In this document: positions 32,913 through 41,676 of the stretch, piece after piece
Layout: each line of letters opens with the position of its first letter
How positions within the stretch are numbered: position 1 is the first letter of the stretch
Assembly: GCF_013388355.1 (NCBI RefSeq)
Contig: NZ_CP058246.1
Span: 1,054,001-1,118,000 of the forward strand
Direction: 5' to 3'
Length of the DNA: 64,000 nt
Source: Flavobacterium sp. LPB0248
GTDB taxonomy: Bacteria > Bacteroidota > Bacteroidia > Flavobacteriales > Flavobacteriaceae
Translations under genes and position numbers: made by a program
Notes under the pieces: model-generated
The model's input: the letters and a program-made list of their open reading frames with translations, nothing else
Told to the model about the DNA's origin: nothing
Databases searched by the model: none

Positions 32913-35204
32913 ATGAAATATAATTTACTACTTGCACTAGGTTTATTAAGTTTTGGCTCTTATGCTCAAGATTACTCAAGCAACGAAACTACTTCTTCAG
33001 TAAATGATACTGTAAAAAATAAAAAAGGAGAAATCCTTAACGAAGTTGTGGTTACTAAAACAAAAGAACCAAAACCTGTAACAGCGGTTCGTTCTGGATT
33101 AAAACCAATGGACAATCCTCAAGCAATACAAGTTATCGGTTCTGAAGTAATAGAACAACAGCAAGCCATCAGATTAAGTGAAGTTCTTAAAAATGCTAAC
33201 GGTGTTTATGTAGGTTCTGCTCGTGGTGGTGCTCAGGAATCATTCTTTTCTAGAGGTTACGACATGTCTGCCAATAATATGTTCAAAAATGGGTTCCGTT
33301 ACAATTCGGGATCAATTCCTGATGTTTCAGGTTTAGAGAAAGTAGAATTTCTAAAAGGAAGTTCTGCACTATTATTTGGAAATGTAGCTCCAGGGGGGAT
33401 CTTAAACTTAGTAACCAAAACTCCTCAATTTAAAAGCGGAGGAGAAATCTCAATGCAATTTGGAAGTTACGCATACTACAAACCAGCATTTGATTTTTAC
33501 GGAGGTTTAAATAAATCAATCGCGTTTAGAATTAATGGTTCTTACGAAAATTCAGAAAGCTTTAGAGATGTTGTAAAAAACGAGCGTATTTATGTAAATC
33601 CATCATTACTTTTTATTGTTAATCCAAAAACACAAATTACAGTACAAGGAGACTATTTAAGTGCAGATTGGACACCTGATTTTGGAACTGGAATTATCGG
33701 AAAAGAAATTTTAGATCTTCCTCGAAGCGCTTTTTATGGATCTCTTTGGTCAAATGGAACAACTAAATCTTCAAGTGCATCTGTATTATTAAATCACGAT
33801 TTTAATAAAAACTGGAAACTAAACTTCAATAGTTCTTATCAAACATACAAGAGAACACAAAAATCTACAGCTCAACTATCAGGTTTAGATGACACTAAAA
33901 TATATCCAATTCCAGGTTACTGGAACAGAGGATTAACTCAGGGACAAAACTTAGAGCAAATTTTAGGAGATCAATTAAGTCTTCAAGGGAATTTTAATAC
34001 TGGTTCTGTAAAACATCAAATTTTTACCGGTGTAGACTGGGAAAATTCGTTTGCAACTGCTTATACTTACGCTTTTAGTGAAGAAGAAGTAAAAGTAAAT
34101 GGTAAGTATGATCCTAGTCTTTATGACACTATTTATCTTTTTGATTTTGATCCGTCAACACAACGAAATGACATTCCGAACGCAAGAGCTACTCAAATTA
34201 CAAAAACAGACACGAATCGTTTTGGAGTTTATTTTCAAGATTTTATTTCTATCACAGATAAATTTAAAGTTTTGGCAGGTATAAGATGGTCTTGGCAAGA
34301 AGCTGAAGTAAGTACATATAAAGAAACTACAACTGGCGCTGGAAATCCTCAAAATGCAGTTCCGACAATTACTCCAAAGCGTTTAGACAATGCATTTTCT
34401 CCTAAAGCAGGATTAGTGTATCAGCCAACAAAAGATGTTTCAGTATTTGGAAGTTATTCAACTTCTTTTACACCAAATACAGGAACCACAGTAGACTTAC
34501 AGCCTATTGAAGCTTCTATTATTGATCAATACGAAGTTGGTGTAAAAACAGATTGGTTTAAAGGGTTGTTAAGCACAAATGTTACTGTTTATCAAATTAC
34601 TAATAGCAATTTGGCACAGATGGCACCAACAAAAGCTGATGGAAGCGACAATTTTGATGCTAACATTAAAATGTTAAGTGGAGAAACGAAAAGCAAAGGT
34701 GTAGAAGTTGATGTTACGGCAAGACCTGTAGATGGTTTAAATATTATTGCTGGATACAGCTACAACGACATGCGTTACACTAAAACTTCAGGATTAAACG
34801 GAAGCTTTGTCGAAGGAGACCGTGTAGCAAGAACTCCATTAAACACAGCTAACTTAAGTTTCTTTTATACTTTACAGTCTGGATTCTTTAAAAACGTTTC
34901 TTTTGGTGCAATCGGAAACTACATCGGAAACCGTTTAGGAGGATGGAATGATGATTATCTTTGGACAGAAAATAAACCTTCAACAAATCCAAAAACGTAC
35001 ACGGTAACAATCAGAGATCGTGATATTCCTTTAGAAGGTTATGTTACAGTTGATGCATCTGTTGGATATACTTGGCAAAAATTCTCAATTCTTTGCAAAT
35101 TATCTAACATTACAAACACTTTAAACTATACTGTTCACGAAAACTATAGTGTGAACCCAATCGCTCCTCGTCAAGTTATGACAAGTCTGCGTTACAAGTT
35201 CTAA
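32913..35204 (+). CDS. TonB-dependent siderophore receptor
   Basis: A 763-residue receptor without the carboxypeptidase-like domain. A short signal peptide (LSFGSYAQ) is followed by a glutamate/serine linker, the TonB-box-like EVVVTKTKE region at about 44-52, and the plug motifs NPQAIQVIGSEVIEQQQ, GGAQESFFSRGYDMSANNMF and GLEKVEFLKGSSALLFGNVAPGG, followed by a barrel ending with YKF. These FhuE/FpvA-like plug motifs point to a (hydroxamate-type) ferric-siderophore receptor. Its promoter has the operator palindrome of the locus. A long barrel with repeated beta-strand signatures and a C-terminal aromatic residue indicate a full-length, intact protein. Confidence 0.9.
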   Translation: MKYNLLLALGLLSFGSYAQDYSSNETTSSVNDTVKNKKGEILNEVVVTKTKEPKPVTAVRSGLKPMDNPQAIQVIGSEVIEQQQAIRLSEVLKNANGVYVGSARGGAQESFFSRGYDMSANNMFKNGFRYNSGSIPDVSGLEKVEFLKGSSALLFGNVAPGGILNLVTKTPQFKSGGEISMQFGSYAYYKPAFDFYGGLNKSIAFRINGSYENSESFRDVVKNERIYVNPSLLFIVNPKTQITVQGDYLSADWTPDFGTGIIGKEILDLPRSAFYGSLWSNGTTKSSSASVLLNHDFNKNWKLNFNSSYQTYKRTQKSTAQLSGLDDTKIYPIPGYWNRGLTQGQNLEQILGDQLSLQGNFNTGSVKHQIFTGVDWENSFATAYTYAFSEEEVKVNGKYDPSLYDTIYLFDFDPSTQRNDIPNARATQITKTDTNRFGVYFQDFISITDKFKVLAGIRWSWQEAEVSTYKETTTGAGNPQNAVPTITPKRLDNAFSPKAGLVYQPTKDVSVFGSYSTSFTPNTGTTVDLQPIEASIIDQYEVGVKTDWFKGLLSTNVTVYQITNSNLAQMAPTKADGSDNFDANIKMLSGETKSKGVEVDVTARPVDGLNIIAGYSYNDMRYTKTSGLNGSFVEGDRVARTPLNTANLSFFYTLQSGFFKNVSFGAIGNYIGNRLGGWNDDYLWTENKPSTNPKTYTVTIRDRDIPLEGYVTVDASVGYTWQKFSILCKLSNITNTLNYTVHENYSVNPIAPRQVMTSLRYKF

Positions 35205-35232
35205 AATATTGAATTAGATGTTTTTTTGATTT

Positions 35233-35282
35233 ATCCCAAGATTTTATGTTTCTCTGGAAATAGAAAAATCTTGGGATTTTTG
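35233..35282 (+). terminator. Intrinsic terminator after receptor 2
   Basis: ATCCCAAGATTTT pairs with AAAATCTTGGGAT across a 19-base loop, followed by TTTTTG. The gap 35205-35543 (339 bases) holds this hairpin, the repeat arm at 35453 and the valS terminator, and no gene. Confidence 0.8.
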
Positions 35283-35452
35283 TTTTAAGTCCAATTATAA
35301 TTCAATTAGTACTATTTATAAGCCTGCAGTTTTAGAAAGATAGTCCGCCGAGACGAAAGCAAACAAGCAAAGCAATTCACTAATTTTATCCTTAAAACCT
35401 ACGGCAAAATAACTTCGTAAATTATTGTTTTACCTCACGATTATAAAAATAA

Positions 35453-35472
35453 AATTCGTGAATTCGTGGCTA
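35453..35472 (+). repeat. Third copy of the AATTCGTGAATTCGTGGCTA repeat arm
   Basis: The same 20-base arm is at 26589-26608, and its inverse at 26332-26351. It is a solitary copy here, preceded by TCACGATT text resembling the inner part of the composite. Confidence 0.8.
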
Positions 35473-35483
35473 TAAAAAACAAC

Positions 35484-35516
35484 AAACCCGACAGATTTCA
35501 AAAATCTGTCGGGTTT
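35484..35516 (-). terminator. valS terminator (perfect 15-bp stem)
   Basis: AAACCCGACAGATTT and its exact complement flank a 3-base loop. On the minus strand it lies 28 bases past the valS stop and is followed by GTTGTTTTTT. Confidence 0.85.
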
Positions 35517-35543
35517 AATTTTATAAATTAAAAAATCTGATTC

Positions 35544-38177
35544 TTATTTCAAACCAGCCAAACTCTGCTCGATTGTAGCAATTTTTGCTAGAGCGTCTGC
35601 TTGTTTTTGTTTTTCTAAATTAAGAACTTTCTCTGGAGCTCCGTTTACGAATTTCTCGTTTGAAAGTTTCGCTTCTACAGATTTCAAGAATCCTTTTGTA
35701 TAATTTAATTCTTCTGTCAACTTTGCAATTTCAGCTTCAATATCGATGTTTCCTGTAATCGGAATGAAGTATTCATTTGATTTTACACGGAAAGACAATG
35801 CACCGTCTACTTTTTCCGAAACGTATTCGAAAGCAGAAACGTTTCCTAATTTCGTTATGATTGAATCAAAATAAGTTGAAACATTTTCGCTGTTGATTCC
35901 TTTTAATTCAATTGCATCTTTAAACGGAATATTTTTGTCTTTTCTGATTGTTCTAATTCCCGAAATTACTTCAATTGAGTTTTCAAAATCAGCAATCAAT
36001 TTAGCATCAAACGGTTTTACTTCTGGCCAAGTCGAAACAATTAAAGCTTCTTCTGGAGTTCTTTCGGCGATTAACTGCCAAATTTCCTCAGTTAAGAAAG
36101 GCATAAATGGGTGCAATAACTTCAAGTTGTTTTCTAACATTTCGATCGCTTTCGCGAAAGTTACGCTGTCAATTGGCTGTTGGTAAGCAGGTTTAATCAT
36201 TTCTAAGAACCAAGAACAGAAATCATCCCAAACCAATTTATAAATTGCCATCAATGAATCTGAAATTCTGTATTTCTCAAAATTATCTTCGATGTCAACT
36301 AAAGTCTGCTGTAATTTCGCTTCATACCATTCGATTGCTACTTTTGATGATTCAGGCTGTGCAATAGTTTCTGAAACTTCCCATCCTTTAATCAATTTAA
36401 AGGCATTCCAAATTTTATTTGAAAACGCTTTTCCTTGACTGCACAATTCTTCGTCAAACATGATATCGTTTCCTGCAGAAGCACTTAAAAGTAATCCCAC
36501 ACGAACACCATCAGCTCCAAAAGCATCGATCAAATCTAAAGGATCAGGAGAATTTCCTAATGATTTAGACATTTTACGACGTTGTTTATCACGAACCAAA
36601 CCAGTCAAATATACGTTTGTAAATGGTTTTTCACCTGCATATTCATAACCCGCAATAATCATTCTCGCCACCCAGAAAAATAAAATATCTGGACCTGTTA
36701 CCAAGTCGTTTGTTGGATAATAATATTTAAAATCTGGACTTTCTGGATCCATGATTCCGCCAAAAACTGACATTGGCCATAACCAAGATGAGAACCAAGT
36801 ATCTAAAGCGTCAACGTCTTGTTTTAAGTTGTCGGTTGTTAATTGTTGGTTGTTGGTTTTAGCTTGTGCTAATTTTAATGCGTCTTCGATGTTTTCTGCA
36901 ACTACGAAGTCTTCTTTTCCGTCTCCGTAATAGTATGCTGGAATTTGTTGTCCCCACCATAATTGACGAGAAATATTCCAATCACGAATATTGTTTAACC
37001 AATGTGCATAAGTGTTTTCGAAACGTTTTGGATGCAATTTAATTTCTCCTGTTTCTAAAACCGACTTAATTGCTGGTTTCACTAATTCTTCCATTTTCAA
37101 GAACCATTGGTCTGATAATCTTGGTTCGATTACCGCTTTTGTTCTTTCAGAAGTTCCCACTTTATTTAAGTGTGTTTCTGTTTTTGCTAAAGCGCCAATT
37201 TCTTCTAGTTCTTTTGCAATTTCTGTACGAACTACAAAACGGTCTTTTCCTTGATAATGTAATCCGAAACTATTTAAAGTTGCGTCTTCATTAAAAATAT
37301 CAACGATTTCTAGATTGTGTTTTTCTCCTAAAGTTTTATCGTTCATATCGTGAGCAGGCGTTACTTTTAAACATCCTGTACCGAATTCCACATCAACATA
37401 TTCGTCTTCAATAATTGGAATTACTCTTCCGCAAATAGGAACAATCGCTTTTTTACCTTTTAAATGCATAAAACGCTCGTCGTTCGGATTGATACAGATT
37501 GCAGTATCTCCAAAAATAGTTTCAGGACGTGTTGTAGCAATGGTCAAGAAATCTTCTGAACCTTCGATTTTATATTTTAAGAAAAATAATTTTCCTTGTT
37601 GTTCTTCGTAAATTACCTCTTCGTCAGAAAGAGTAGTTTTTGCTTCTGGATCCCAGTTTACCATACGGTATCCTCTGTAGATTAAACCTTTGTTGTATAA
37701 ATCTACAAACGATTTAATTACAGATGCAGACATGTCAGGATCCATAGTAAATTTGGTACGCTCCCAATCGCAAGAAGCACCTAATTTCTTAAGTTGCTCT
37801 AAGATTGTTCCACCATATTTATCAGTCCATTCCCAAGCATGTTTCAGGAATTCTTCGCGGGTCAAATCGTTTTTATTGATTCCTTCTGCTTTTAATTTTG
37901 CTACTACTTTTGCTTCAGTTGCAATAGAAGCATGGTCTGTTCCAGGTACCCAACAAGCGTTGAAACCTTTAAGACGTGCACGGCGAATTAAAACATCCTG
38001 AATCGTATTATTCAACATATGTCCCATGTGAAGGACTCCAGTGACGTTTGGCGGCGGAATTACAATGGTGTACGGTGTTCTATGATCTGGTTCTGAATGA
38101 AAATAGTTGTTTTTCATCCAGTAATCATACCATTTACTCTCAATCGTCTTAGCGTCAAATTGTGCTGGAATTGTCAT
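35544..38177 (-). CDS. valS: Valine--tRNA ligase
   Basis: An 877-residue class I aminoacyl-tRNA synthetase that charges tRNA-Val. The HIGH-type motif is PPNVTGVLHMGHMLNN (about 42-52) and the KMSKS motif is KMSKSLGNSPDP. The connective editing domain, with TTRPETIFGDTA, is intact, and the tail (AEIAKLTEELNYTKGFLKSVEAKL) is the usual coiled-coil tRNA-binding arm. An oddity is a short stretch AQAKTNNQQLTTDNLKQDV before WFSSWLWP, whose DNA (36829-36860) looks like a dispersed short repeat captured in frame. Length and all catalytic motifs are normal, so the enzyme should be functional. Confidence 0.95.
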   Translation of the reverse strand: MTIPAQFDAKTIESKWYDYWMKNNYFHSEPDHRTPYTIVIPPPNVTGVLHMGHMLNNTIQDVLIRRARLKGFNACWVPGTDHASIATEAKVVAKLKAEGINKNDLTREEFLKHAWEWTDKYGGTILEQLKKLGASCDWERTKFTMDPDMSASVIKSFVDLYNKGLIYRGYRMVNWDPEAKTTLSDEEVIYEEQQGKLFFLKYKIEGSEDFLTIATTRPETIFGDTAICINPNDERFMHLKGKKAIVPICGRVIPIIEDEYVDVEFGTGCLKVTPAHDMNDKTLGEKHNLEIVDIFNEDATLNSFGLHYQGKDRFVVRTEIAKELEEIGALAKTETHLNKVGTSERTKAVIEPRLSDQWFLKMEELVKPAIKSVLETGEIKLHPKRFENTYAHWLNNIRDWNISRQLWWGQQIPAYYYGDGKEDFVVAENIEDALKLAQAKTNNQQLTTDNLKQDVDALDTWFSSWLWPMSVFGGIMDPESPDFKYYYPTNDLVTGPDILFFWVARMIIAGYEYAGEKPFTNVYLTGLVRDKQRRKMSKSLGNSPDPLDLIDAFGADGVRVGLLLSASAGNDIMFDEELCSQGKAFSNKIWNAFKLIKGWEVSETIAQPESSKVAIEWYEAKLQQTLVDIEDNFEKYRISDSLMAIYKLVWDDFCSWFLEMIKPAYQQPIDSVTFAKAIEMLENNLKLLHPFMPFLTEEIWQLIAERTPEEALIVSTWPEVKPFDAKLIADFENSIEVISGIRTIRKDKNIPFKDAIELKGINSENVSTYFDSIITKLGNVSAFEYVSEKVDGALSFRVKSNEYFIPITGNIDIEAEIAKLTEELNYTKGFLKSVEAKLSNEKFVNGAPEKVLNLEKQKQADALAKIATIEQSLAGLK

Positions 38178-38410
38178 TTACTAGGGTTGTTTAATCGTTA
38201 ATTTGTTTAACCTTCAATCGGTTTTGATCATCGAATTTCAAATTGATTTGTTTTCTTATTTCTGTTTAAAAAAATCATTTATAAATCAATCTCAACGATT
38301 AAACAAATAAACGATTAAACAGTTAAACAAAAAAACTGGTTCAATTTTTGTATTTATAACTGACAGCAAAAGTAAATAATTAAGTAGACTATAAAAAGAG
38401 AAATAATAAT

Positions 38411-38440
38411 TTGTGTGTTAATTAAAAGAATGTATATTTA
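38411..38440 (+). promoter_or_regulatory. Promoter of the DUF1573 gene
   Basis: TTG (38411-38413) and TATATTTA (38433-38440) are separated by 19 bases, fitting the Bacteroidota consensus; the gene starts 25 bases on. Confidence 0.65.
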
Positions 38441-38464
38441 CTTACAATTAAAAAAAGATTTCAT

Positions 38465-38845
38465 ATGAAAAATGCAGCCTCTTTTATTGCAGCCTTATTG
38501 TTTAGCGCAATAAGTTATGCTCAAAACGGCCCAAAAATTGAATTTGCAGCCCCAGACAATACAATTGATTATGGAAAAATTTCTAAAGGTGACAATGGAC
38601 TTCGTTCCTTTGAATTTACAAACACCGGAGATGCTCCTTTATTAATTACTGGTGCAGAATCTACAGTAAGTTCAATCGTTGTTACTAAACCTGCCGCAGC
38701 CATTTTGCCAGGCAAAAAAGGAAAAATCGATGTAAAATATAATATGGTTGCAGGGCCAATTCGTAAAACAATTACTGTTGAGACCAATGCCGTAAACTAT
38801 CCTGACGGAAGAGTAGCTCTTAAAATTAAGGGTGAAGTTCAATAA
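38465..38845 (+). CDS. DUF1573 (ASH-domain-like) secreted protein
   Basis: A 126-residue exported protein: signal peptide (LFSAISYAQ) and one DUF1573 domain beginning KIEFAAPDNTIDYGKISKGDNGLRSFEFTNTGDAPLLI. The pattern (DYGKISKGDNGLRSFEFTNTGDAPLxI...KPAAxILPGKKGxIDVKYN) is a bacterial ASH/HYDIN-like Ig fold found in many Bacteroidota secreted proteins. Its partner is unknown. It has a strong promoter and terminator of its own, so it is a monocistron. Confidence 0.9.
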   Translation: MKNAASFIAALLFSAISYAQNGPKIEFAAPDNTIDYGKISKGDNGLRSFEFTNTGDAPLLITGAESTVSSIVVTKPAAAILPGKKGKIDVKYNMVAGPIRKTITVETNAVNYPDGRVALKIKGEVQ

Positions 38846-38867
38846 GAATTTAAAATCTTAAAATAAT

Positions 38868-38902
38868 AAAAGCCGTTTCTAAATTTAGAAACGGCTTTTT
38901 AC
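38868..38902 (+). terminator. Perfect palindromic terminator after the DUF1573 gene
   Basis: A 16-base arm (AAAAGCCGTTTCTAAA) is directly followed by its exact complement at 38884-38899, then T. It is convergent and can serve the minus-strand lipoprotein as well. Confidence 0.85.
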
Positions 38903-38907
38903 TTTTA

Positions 38908-38988
38908 CAGAGAAATATCTTCCTTCTAAAATCTTTTCTCTTTATTTACATAGAGAAACATCTTGCTTCTCAAATCTTTCTTCTTTAT
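38908..38988. repeat. Imperfect tandem duplication of about 40 bases
   Basis: The stretch from ACAGAGAAATATCTTCC to CTCTTTATT is followed by ACATAGAGAAACATCTTGC to CTTCTTTATT, two similar copies in a row between convergent genes. No gene is in it. Confidence 0.6.
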
Positions 38989-39470
38989 TACTTCGCAGCG
39001 CATTCAACAGAATCAAACTTATATTTTACGCTTTCAAAATCAATTGGTTTATCTTTTACTAAATAAGTAACTCCCATTGTTGTCTGCATGGTTCCGTTTC
39101 CTAAAATAAGCTGATTGTTACGTTTTAAAAGTGCCATCGGATTTTTGAATGTTTTTTCTCCATTCACATTGTCTTTAAAAGTATAATCTACAAATAAAGT
39201 ATCACCATGAAACTCACCCGCAACTTCTCCTGTTCTAACAGTCGAAGGAGCAACTCTCATAATCATATCTCCATTTAATTTTCCGCTTTTTAAAGTATTT
39301 AATTTTAAATCTATTGTATCCTTTTCATAAATTGCTTTGTAGCAAGCAGTGCTAACTACTGTTTCAGCTTCAGCTTTTACAGCTTCAGCGGCTTTTTGTT
39401 TTTCTTCATTTTTACAGCTTTGCAATCCTACAAAGGATAAAAGCAAACAAGATAAGGCTAGATTTCTCAT
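38988..39470 (-). CDS. Lipoprotein of unknown function (160 aa)
   Basis: The lipobox LQSC (Cys at about residue 19) follows a short signal (LALSCLLLSFVG), then a helical KNEEKQKAAEAVKAEAETVV linker. The folded part has STACYKAIYEKDTIDLKLNTL, DTLFVDYTFKDNVNGEKTFKNPMALLKRNNQLILGNG, a small beta domain, and ends VECAAK; two cysteines could pair. The NlpE-like domain is one possibility (YKAxYEKDTIDLxL), not certain. It lies downstream of the OmpA-PD40 gene at 39537 in the same direction, 66 bases apart, so it may be a late member of that transcript. Confidence 0.6.
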   Translation of the reverse strand: MRNLALSCLLLSFVGLQSCKNEEKQKAAEAVKAEAETVVSTACYKAIYEKDTIDLKLNTLKSGKLNGDMIMRVAPSTVRTGEVAGEFHGDTLFVDYTFKDNVNGEKTFKNPMALLKRNNQLILGNGTMQTTMGVTYLVKDKPIDFESVKYKFDSVECAAK

Positions 39471-39536
39471 AATTTTTTCTATTTTGTTGATACTACTATA
39501 AAATTAAAGAAAAAAGATTTTCTTCTTACTATAATT

Positions 39537-41675
39537 TTATAAATTTTTGATTACAAACTCAGATCTTCTATTCAACTCATGTTCTTCTTCCGAGCAAGAT
39601 TCGTCTGTTTTACATCTTATAATTGGCACTGATTCACCATAACCTTTTGCAGAAACTCGTTTAGCATCTATACCAGATTGTATGATAAACTCTCTTGTTG
39701 AATTGGCTCTTTTCTGAGATAAATCGGCATTGTATTTTTCGTTTCCTCTTGAATCGGTATGCGATCCTATTTCGATTACCATTTCAGGATATTTTTTCAT
39801 TAGTTCTACAACTCTGCCTAAAATCACTTTGGATTCTTTACGGATGTACCACAAATCATAATCGAAGTAAATTGGATCTGTTTTAATGATTAATCTGTCT
39901 TTGTCTTTTACAACATCTTTTTCTTTCGCTAAAATCTCTTTTACTTTTTCGTTCTTTTTGATTTCAGCGGCAACAATTGCTGCCTCTTTGGCCTTTTTCT
40001 CTTTTTCTTTTAATTCAACTGCAGCCAAAGCTTCTTTTTTCTTATTCTCTTCTTCAATAATAATTTCTTGCTTTCTCTTGTTTTCAGCAATTTGTTTTTC
40101 TTCTTGTTTGATTACTTCTAAAGATTTCAATGCCAAAGAACCATCATTAACCTTATCTCTTGTTTTGTCTAATGTCAGTATTTTTGAGGCGTTAGTATAA
40201 TTTTCTTTGAAAGCACTAATTTTATACGAAGCCTCACAAGCAACAGTAAAACTAAATTTTCCGTCAGCCGAAGTGGTAATCGTATTTAAAGTCTTATTTT
40301 CTGAATCCTGCAATAGAACTGTTGCATTTTCTAAAGCCAATTGCGTATCAATATCTGTAATCGTTCCAGCGATAAACTGTTTACAATCTTCAACAATTAA
40401 ATCTTTTATTTCTTTAAATTGGTAAATATCATCGCTTCCCTTTCCTCCTTCTCTATTTGATGCAAAAAAACCTTCTTTGGTATTAGAATCGATATTGAAA
40501 GCAAAATCATCCAAATTAGAATTTAAAGGAAGTCCAATATTTACAGCTTTTGAATATTCATTTCCATTTATTTCAGAAACAAAAACATCCAAAGATCCAT
40601 ACCCCAAATGTCCGTCTGAAGAAAAATATAATTTATTATCTGCCGAAGCAAAAGGAAATTGCTCTCTTTTATTGGTATTAATTTGTGGACCCAAATTCTT
40701 CGGAGTATCAAATGCGCCTTTATTGATATTAACCGAATAAATATCAAAAGATCCTAAAGATCCAGGCATATCTGAAGCAAAATACAAGACTTTTTCGTCT
40801 GGACTTAAAGCTGGATGCTCGACAGAATAATTCGGGCTGTTGAATGGAAGCGATGTAATTTTAGTCCATTTTCCGTCAACCAATTCTGCTTTAAAAATCT
40901 GAAGATTGGAAATTTTCTTATCGTCTTTTTTCTTCTTTCCGTTTTTTGAATTGTTTCGAGTAAAATACATTGTTTTGCCATCTTTTGTAAAAACAGCATT
41001 CGATTCATGCATTCCGGTTTTCAATTCTTTAGCAAAATAATGAACAATAGAATCTGCCGAATTAATGTTTTTAAACGGAACTGAAACCAAATTCAAATAG
41101 GTTTCATTATCCCATTTGTATTTTTTATCGAATAGACCAGGCTTCAATTTAACTCCTGCAAAAACAAGATCTTCTTTGTATTTCACTGCTCCAAACTCAG
41201 AATTCGGTGTATTTATAGCAAGATTTTTAATTTCAAAACGCTTACCAATTGCGGTAACATTTTCTAAAGTTTTAAGGTCTTTTTCAAAATTGGCAAGATC
41301 CTCAGAATTGGCAGATTTAGCATAATACTCTTTTAAATTGGCATTTGCATCATCGTCTCTATTTGTTGCTTTTAAAGTTTGCGCGTATCTAAAATAATAT
41401 TCTCGATCCAAATTATTGCTGTAACTTGAAACCAAAAGACGATAATATCGCTGTGCTTTTATCAAATCGTTTGTATAGAAATAAGAATCAGCCAGATTTT
41501 TAATGACTTCTTGCGAAGGTTTTTCATCTGCTAACTTCTGATATAAAACAATAGCTTCACTGTAATACGTTTTGTCAAAAAATCGTTTTGCTCTATTTAA
41601 TTCCTGACTTTGGGCGCTTATAAACTGTATTGAAAATACGAATACAATAACGAGTAGTTTTTTCATATTTTTCAT
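39537..41675 (-). CDS. OmpA-family protein with PD40 repeats and CarboxypepD_reg-like domain (type IX secretion associated)
   Basis: The start at 41675 (MKNMKKLLVIVFVF) is just 1 base after the previous stop, so coupling is likely; the frame extended to 41702 is unlikely. The protein (712 residues) has a signal peptide (FISAQ), TPR-like helices (AKRFFDKTYYSEAIVLYQKLAD) to about 135, WD40-like PD40 propeller strands (GKTMYFTRNNSKNG, EKVLYFASDMPGSLGSFDIY, NKLYFSSDGHLGYGSLDVF) to about 425, a CarboxypepD_reg-like segment near 435-510, a lysine/glutamate coiled coil, and a C-terminal OmpA peptidoglycan domain (VIEIGSHTDSRGNEKYNADLSQKRA). Such fusions are found next to PorP/SprF genes; one member, PorE-like, anchors the type IX machinery to the wall. 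Confidence 0.9.
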   Translation of the reverse strand: MKNMKKLLVIVFVFSIQFISAQSQELNRAKRFFDKTYYSEAIVLYQKLADEKPSQEVIKNLADSYFYTNDLIKAQRYYRLLVSSYSNNLDREYYFRYAQTLKATNRDDDANANLKEYYAKSANSEDLANFEKDLKTLENVTAIGKRFEIKNLAINTPNSEFGAVKYKEDLVFAGVKLKPGLFDKKYKWDNETYLNLVSVPFKNINSADSIVHYFAKELKTGMHESNAVFTKDGKTMYFTRNNSKNGKKKKDDKKISNLQIFKAELVDGKWTKITSLPFNSPNYSVEHPALSPDEKVLYFASDMPGSLGSFDIYSVNINKGAFDTPKNLGPQINTNKREQFPFASADNKLYFSSDGHLGYGSLDVFVSEINGNEYSKAVNIGLPLNSNLDDFAFNIDSNTKEGFFASNREGGKGSDDIYQFKEIKDLIVEDCKQFIAGTITDIDTQLALENATVLLQDSENKTLNTITTSADGKFSFTVACEASYKISAFKENYTNASKILTLDKTRDKVNDGSLALKSLEVIKQEEKQIAENKRKQEIIIEEENKKKEALAAVELKEKEKKAKEAAIVAAEIKKNEKVKEILAKEKDVVKDKDRLIIKTDPIYFDYDLWYIRKESKVILGRVVELMKKYPEMVIEIGSHTDSRGNEKYNADLSQKRANSTREFIIQSGIDAKRVSAKGYGESVPIIRCKTDESCSEEEHELNRRSEFVIKNL

Positions 41676-41676
41676 T

